From positions 88,124 through 152,123 of the forward strand of contig VZTJ01005969.1 in the NCBI GenBank assembly GCA_013397795.1: 64,000 nucleotides of DNA. The letters are read 5' to 3'. Made by a program: the position numbers and the translations under genes. The stretch is from Orthonyx spaldingii. Its lineage: Eukaryota > Chordata > Aves > Passeriformes > Orthonychidae. Position 1 is the stretch's first letter; every line of letters begins with the position of its first letter. Positions 58,606 to 64,000 of this stretch are shown piece after piece. The notes beneath the pieces were generated by a model that saw nothing but the letters and a program-made list of their open reading frames with translations, did no database searches and had not been told where the DNA came from.

Positions 58606-58628
58606 ATATATATATATATATATATATA
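58606..58628. repeat. (AT)n microsatellite
   Basis: About 11 AT units. Confidence 0.95.
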
Positions 58629-58691
58629 AAAACAGTACATGACTTAAACACAACATACATTTATTTAGGAGCACCACATTACTAGCCCAGC

Positions 58692-59010
58692 TGTTATGGG
58701 TTAACTCTGATACACAGCTGAGCCCCATATAGCCACTCACTCCCCCACAGTGAGTATAAAAGTAGGAAAACTCATGGCTTGAGTTTAGATGTCTTAATAG
58801 GTAAAGCAAAAGCTATTGCTAAAGCAGAACAAAAAAGTTAATTTAGTACTTCCCATCAACAGACAGACATTTAGTCTTTGCTAGGAAATTAACACTTCAT
58901 CACACATAGCAGTTACTTGGGAATACAGAGTCCATAACTCCACATATCCCCTGTCCTTTTTTCCTCCAGGTTTATATGCAGAGCATGACAGTGTATAGCT
59001 GGTTACTTTT
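58692..59010 (-). mobile_element. ERVL-type LTR, 5'-truncated
   Basis: 'tgttatgggttaactctgat', 'agccactcactcccccac', 'aaaactcatggcttgag', 'acttcccatcaacagacag' and 'ggtttatatgcagagcatg' follow the reversed ERVL-type LTR up to just past its TATA region. The U3 beyond that is missing. Confidence 0.85.
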
Positions 59011-60550
59011 CCAATCTTTTGTCATTTTGCCTTCTTAGCCCATTGAGGAATGCTGTATTAGTGAGAAAAGTTCATGGAAGTGACCACAAGGAAATATAGG
59101 AAATAAAGAAATGTATGCTAAGTGCTATAAATAGCCAATACAATCAGTCCTATTAAATGAATCAATTTGAATCTTCTACAGGACACTTTCTATACTTGGA
59201 AGAGATAATTTCTATTGTTTGTGTAATTTGTTCAGTTCTTTCTATGGGACTTTTCAAGGTTCTGTAAATCCACTTCAGATTTAGCTGACTATTTCAAGTT
59301 TTAATTTTTAATCCTGTCCACCTCCATGCTCTAGTCAGAGGAATGAAAAGTATGGAAACTACACTGTTCAGAAAGTTTGGCTGTTGGAACAGTTAGGGAA
59401 TTCCTTGTTAAACATTTAAAGAAAGAGGAAATAGCACATTAGTTTGAAGACTCCTCCAAATTAATTGTTGGGAATACGACAGAATGTTAACTTCTGAAAT
59501 ATTTCTATTTAAAAAAACCCCAAAAAACATATCTATCTGTGAGGGCAACGTCCAACAAGGATATGTGGGAAGTTGTTAATTAGCTAGTAATGAGAATATC
59601 AGATTTACCTTTTGAACTCTGTTTTATTTGAATTGTCTGGAGGTTTGGGGATGCCTTTAGAGTTAGGGTTATTCGTTCTAAGTTAAAGCAAACTCAATAG
59701 AATTTCTTTGATATGGAAATTTATCAAGAACAAGGTTTATCATGAACTTGTCAGTATTCCCTAGATTTGATTGAGTTGGAAACTTAGACAGTCTTTTTTG
59801 TAGTATTCAGGCATTCCTTTCCGGCTGAAATGGAAAATCTAAAATATGCTATTAAAAATTAAAAACCCCAACCCAATTCAAACCAAAAAAAAAACCCCCA
59901 CAAAACCCTAAGAAATTCTGAACCTCTGAATTTAAAAAGTTTTGTGCTGTTGTTAAGGGATAAGGAAAAACTTTGAGGTACTTCCAGTTTCATTGTCCTC
60001 AGGCCCTAGTTGATTTTTTTTGGAGTGTTATGGGAGAAAGTGAAGAATTCATGGATTTTAAGACCTATTTAATTTGATCTCAAAGGAAAATTTAAGACAC
60101 TTCATGTGAACTTCTCAATACTTCATATGAAATCTCTGACAGAAACCTTTTAAGTACATGGCTGTTTTTTACATCTTATGCCCACCTGCTCCCTCCCCAA
60201 GTAAAATCTTGTGATTTTGAGCCAATTTCAACCTAGGGCAATGTCTGCTCTCACTTGGCTGAGTATAGACATAAATAGTGGTGTAAATTACCTGTTGAAT
60301 ATATCTTGATTAGAAAATTGGCCAAATTCAGTGGTAATTAGCTTCTATATGCAATCATAATTATATGTTTGTAATAACAGTAATCAAGTTAAAATAATAA
60401 GAAAGAAAAGATAGCATTTGTCACCAATAAGTACATGGAAAATTTGAAAAGACTGGTAGATTAAGTCTGCATTTACATTTGCTGCTGAAGACTGAATCAA
60501 GGGATTTTAAGGGTTAAGAAACAATTTAGTAGGGGTAAATTGTAAAACAA
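59011..60550. other. Intergenic, no recognised feature
   Basis: AT-rich, nothing assignable. Confidence 0.45.
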
Positions 60551-61033
60551 TGTATGATGCTTGCTAACATCTATCATGCTCACCAGAACGGGATGGGAGG
60601 AAATTCAGAGGAAAAATTCAAGCATGACTTGAACTGGCCAGAACTGGGCTTGAGGCTTGGACTTGGACCAAGGGACCAGTGAGCAAGCCAAGAACTCAGA
60701 GTTCATAAAGTTCACCCGATGAAGACTTCTTACTTCATCAAGAGGAAGACTATTACTTCATCCCAGAGACCCCGGCCCACGACCACCAGGTGGCACTGCG
60801 CAGGCGTAATTGGCATTCAATCTAATTATAATATGAAGTGGGACAGGTTAATGAATATGCATACGTGTGTTGTGCAATTTGATGCATATGTAACATGTAA
60901 CAAGAGATATGTGGAGCTGTGGAAACAGAAGGTGTGCATGATCTTTTGAGAGTGAGCTCTCATGTGTCCAGCGCTGCAAAAAATATACCTATTTTATAAT
61001 TTTAAAGAGTTATAGAGTCTTTGCTGCGAATCA
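60551..61033 (+). mobile_element. LTR-like element with CTCF-type motif
   Basis: It begins near 'tgtatgatgcttgctaacat'. The block 'gtgagctctcatgtgtccag', 'cgctgcaaaaaatatacct' and 'gcgaatcaagacag' follows the R-U5 of an avian LTR type in which I recall AATAAA at the place now reading aaaaaat. Boundaries are approximate. Confidence 0.55.
60783..60797 (+). promoter_or_regulatory. CTCF-like core motif
   Basis: CCACCAGGTGGCACT fits 14 of 15 positions of the vertebrate CTCF core (CCASYAGRGGGCRSY); the mismatch is T for G at the ninth base. Confidence 0.45.
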
Positions 61034-61767
61034 AGACAGACACTCCTTAAAAATCCTTAATTTTGAATTTGCTGAAAACTCACATCAAGTGACATGAAAA
61101 TTATGATAGCAGCTTTGTAGGTAGTAGACATCTCATCCCATAGTACCATTTCTTGCAGAACAATTACTAGTACTTATTTTTCTCTTGTCTGTGTGTGATT
61201 CATATATCTACTGTGATGGAAAAGTAATATGTTTAAAAATAAATTTATATACTTATATATTAAAGAAAACTCTTTAAAATGATGGAACAAACTAAAAACT
61301 TTGGCACTCATTTGTATTAGAATGCCTACCACTAACTACAGGACATTAGATATAAATGAATTTTAGCTTTGATGGCAAAAATTAATCAAGGAAGGGAGGA
61401 CAGAAGAAACAAGAGTATGATGACTTGTAGGTATGGATTTCAAAAGCATCTAAGGGATTTCAGTAAATAACTTTCAAGAGTCAAAATCAAATGAAATTGT
61501 GTGTCAAACATTTTTTTAAATGATGCCTTACTTCACTGAAGCCCTGATTTAGCAAAACAAAGATGGTTTATTAAAGTTAAGTGCTAATAGTATTGATTTT
61601 TGGTCTTAATACTACTACTACTTCCCTATTCCCAAGGAAATTTCACTTACTGGAGACTTATATTTATTATCTTCATATTTTTGACTGCTATTTGTGTGTG
61701 TGATTTCTTTAGACACTGAGAATTTTACTATCCAGTATTCACTGTGAAATCAGAAATGTATGTGACC
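61034..61767. other. Intergenic, no recognised feature
   Basis: AT-rich, nothing assignable. Confidence 0.45.
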
Positions 61768-62150
61768 TTCCTGTTCAATATCTTTCAGTCCTATTCAATA
61801 TTGATGATCTGGATGAGGGGATCAAGTGCACCTGCAGTAAATTTGCAGATGACACCAAACTGGGTGAGAGTGTTGATCTGCTGGAGGGTAGAAAGGCTCT
61901 GCAGAGGGATCTGGACAGGCTGGATTGATGGGCCGAAACCAATGACATGAGATTTAACAAGACAAATGCTGGGTCCTACACTTCAGCCACAACAAACTCA
62001 TGCAGTGTTACAGGCTTGGGAAAGAGGAGCTGAATTCTGGTTGGCAGCCAGCTGAGTGTGAGCCGGTGTGTGCCCAGGTGGCCAAGAAGTTCAATGACAT
62101 CCTGACCTGTATCAGCAGGTCCAGGGAAGTGATTCACCCCCTTGTCATAT
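61768..62150 (+). repeat. CR1 LINE, internal RT fragment
   Basis: Sense CR1 coding remnant: a frame from about 61797 reads [15 protein letters not shown] then ADDTKLGES, including the FADD motif of the reverse transcriptase palm. It then meets a stop (TGA at 61926) and lacks the 3' end of CR1. Confidence 0.9.
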
Positions 62151-63740
62151 ATTGCACAGAAGAACATTTAAATTTGGGGCAATCTGGTTCAGCTATAGCC
62201 AAGATATGGCCATTCTACAGAAATACTGATAATGTAATGAGAACAGAATTCTCTTATGCTTCCCTGGAAGTCAGGGCATCAAACATGTTTTAATTTTTAA
62301 AAAAATAATAACAATAAATGTGGCTTGAATTATTTCTTCAATGTCTGGGTTAAGTTAGAATCAACATCTTATTCATGTATAACAAAGTAATCAAGAAAAT
62401 CTTTTCAACTAGCTTTTTTTCCTTGTTTAAATATGCTGTCCAAATAGCTTAATTTTGTCCACTTGGAATAATGTATTTTACTAAAACTACTTTTTCATTA
62501 ATTGCAATAGTGCTGTATGCACACAGATATGCTTAGTTCAGCTTTTACAGAGTACAGCAAGCAGAATGGGCAGAAGATGAACTCATCATGCAATGTGTAG
62601 TGGTGTACTTTGTTCTGCTAATAATCTCACAAGTCGAAATAATCTATGTAACTCATTTGGAGGTCACAGTGAACAGCTGAGGCAGAACAGGGAATTTGCC
62701 ATGGTTTTGTGTTATCCTAAATACTTATTATTCCATACACATTACCTTATCCACCTTTTTGTTTCCTTCTGTCTTCAAAGGGGTCAAAGACATGTATTCT
62801 CTATATATGCAGAATTGACAAGAGTTCATGTTTTTTGGGTTTTTTTGCTACAGAGATTACCAAATATGCTTTCACATATACAGTGATCAGCTCCATTTAC
62901 TTGCCAAGAAAGTGCTATTGTTGGTAACCACTTTTCAGTGCAGAACTGCTCTGGTAGTTGTTGGTTTCCTGTGTCCTCCTGTTAGCTTTGACTTTTAGTT
63001 AAAGCTTTACTGTGCTGTGTTTCTCTTACACTGTGAGTGAAAACACTGTGCACGCAATATCCAAAGATTTAATTGTGCATATTTCCAGCTTAATTGCTGT
63101 ATTTAACCTTTCCATTAAGAGTGTTATGTCATGTGACGGCTTGTGTTGCTATATGAAGTGTGGGTAGTTAAGGCAAAAGCCTCAACAGCATGGAGCTATT
63201 TGTATACTGGGTGTGTGGGATGGTGATCAGGGAACAGAGATCATATACTTTACACATTTTCCAGGTATTTGGTTTCATGGCTAAATAATTTTATAACTGA
63301 AAGACAGATCTGTGTTGTACTCGTTTGACAACAAACCAGTGGGAGATATGACAAGGATGTTAGGATTGTAACTGGTTACAGTACACTCAACTTGCACAAT
63401 TACTACATCCTGTGTCTACTAGTGGACTTAATCATTGTGTAAACATTACTTGGAGATTTGGATAGAGCAAAAAATGGATTTTACTCTCTGTCTTGTAATG
63501 CAATGCTGTAATGAATCACATTCCATCATAGTAGTAACCACAGACATCATAGAAACAATGGATTCTAATTCCTGTTTAAGAGTATTACACTGCATATGTA
63601 GATAGTGCTTCATTTATTTCCTGTTACTACAGTCTAATTTTAATGTCCTGAGTCTCCTGTAATTACTAGGCCTGATAGAAGTATTCCTACTCTTTCAGAG
63701 AAAGTCAAAGACAAGCAGACCAACTGTTTAGACATATTAA
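62151..63740. other. Intergenic, no recognised feature
   Basis: AT-rich, nothing assignable. Confidence 0.45.
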
Positions 63741-64000
63741 AACTTACTTTATTTTTATAGAACCATTACAACTTTTAATTTTAAATGTTAGTCAAGCCCC
63801 CCACTCTTAGGCATAGGATAGGGTTCCCAGCAGCCTGTTCCCCCAGAAGTTGTAGTTTTTCATAGTGTTTGAGTTCCCCAAAGGTGATGCAGTTTTAGGC
63901 ATAAGGTTCTTCCCCTGGTGTCTTAGCACCCATAGCTGTAGCTGCTAAGAATAGTCAGGTCCAATAAAGTATGTAGCTTCTATACATTGTTGCATTGTTT
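63741..64000. other. Unclassified, possible start of a repeat at the window edge
   Basis: GC-richer than the preceding DNA, with 'tttatttttatag' at the left and 'ccaataaagtatg' near 63961. It could be a cut LTR, but no boundary or second copy is visible. Confidence 0.25.

Noticed and set aside
1..64000. CRISPR arrays, tRNA or rRNA genes
   Set aside because: No regularly spaced direct repeats or recognisable structural RNA genes were seen, and the genome type (bird) makes CRISPR irrelevant. tRNA genes were looked for only by eye; tRNAscan-SE would be decisive.

Overview
The window looks like avian nuclear DNA: AT-rich, intron-containing, and littered with 5'-truncated CR1 LINEs (including the typical bird CR1 3' end) and solo LTRs of endogenous retroviruses. 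Several LTR types resemble ones I know from songbird and other neoavian genomes. That species-level impression is from memory and could not be tested here.

Only one protein-coding gene is supported. Positions 3739-17457 on the + strand hold the last eight coding exons of a tensin, best matched to TNS3. They encode the C-terminal SH2 domain and PTB domain and end in TGA at 17455-17457. Every exon junction has AG/GT splice sites and keeps the reading frame across 262 codons. A 3'UTR of about 2.35 kb follows, with polyadenylation signals at 19737 and 19789. The upstream exons (C1, phosphatase/C2-like and central region) lie left of the window.

Layout: 1-3738 is a TNS3 intron carrying a CR1 and an antisense LTR. 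3739-17457 holds the SH2-PTB exons, with solo LTRs in the introns at 6899, 8094 and 15213. 17458-19815 is the 3'UTR. From about 19.8 kb to the end (44 kb) I find no gene. This part is a mosaic of CR1 copies, solo LTRs and unclassified DNA, which fits my recollection of a gene-poor interval beyond the TNS3 3' end in amniotes.

The downstream region contains a readable insertion history. An LTR with a perfect 5-bp target duplication splits a CR1 (31.4-32.1 kb). An LTR-like element splits another CR1 (46.8-47.2 kb). Two LTRs sit inside other LTRs in opposite orientation (50.1-50.8 kb and 54.0-54.6 kb). Two CR1s lie head to head (22.1-23.2 kb). No retroviral gag, pol or env reading frame was recognised, so the retroviral material is solo or truncated LTRs.

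I did not find a new biological system. The better leads are four Pumilio-type elements in the TNS3 3'UTR, LTR pairs placed so that recombination could delete the TNS3 end or invert 18 kb, a strong perfect hairpin in a TNS3 intron, a CTCF-like site in an LTR, and an 8-kb stretch with no repeat I recognise in an otherwise repeat-dense desert.
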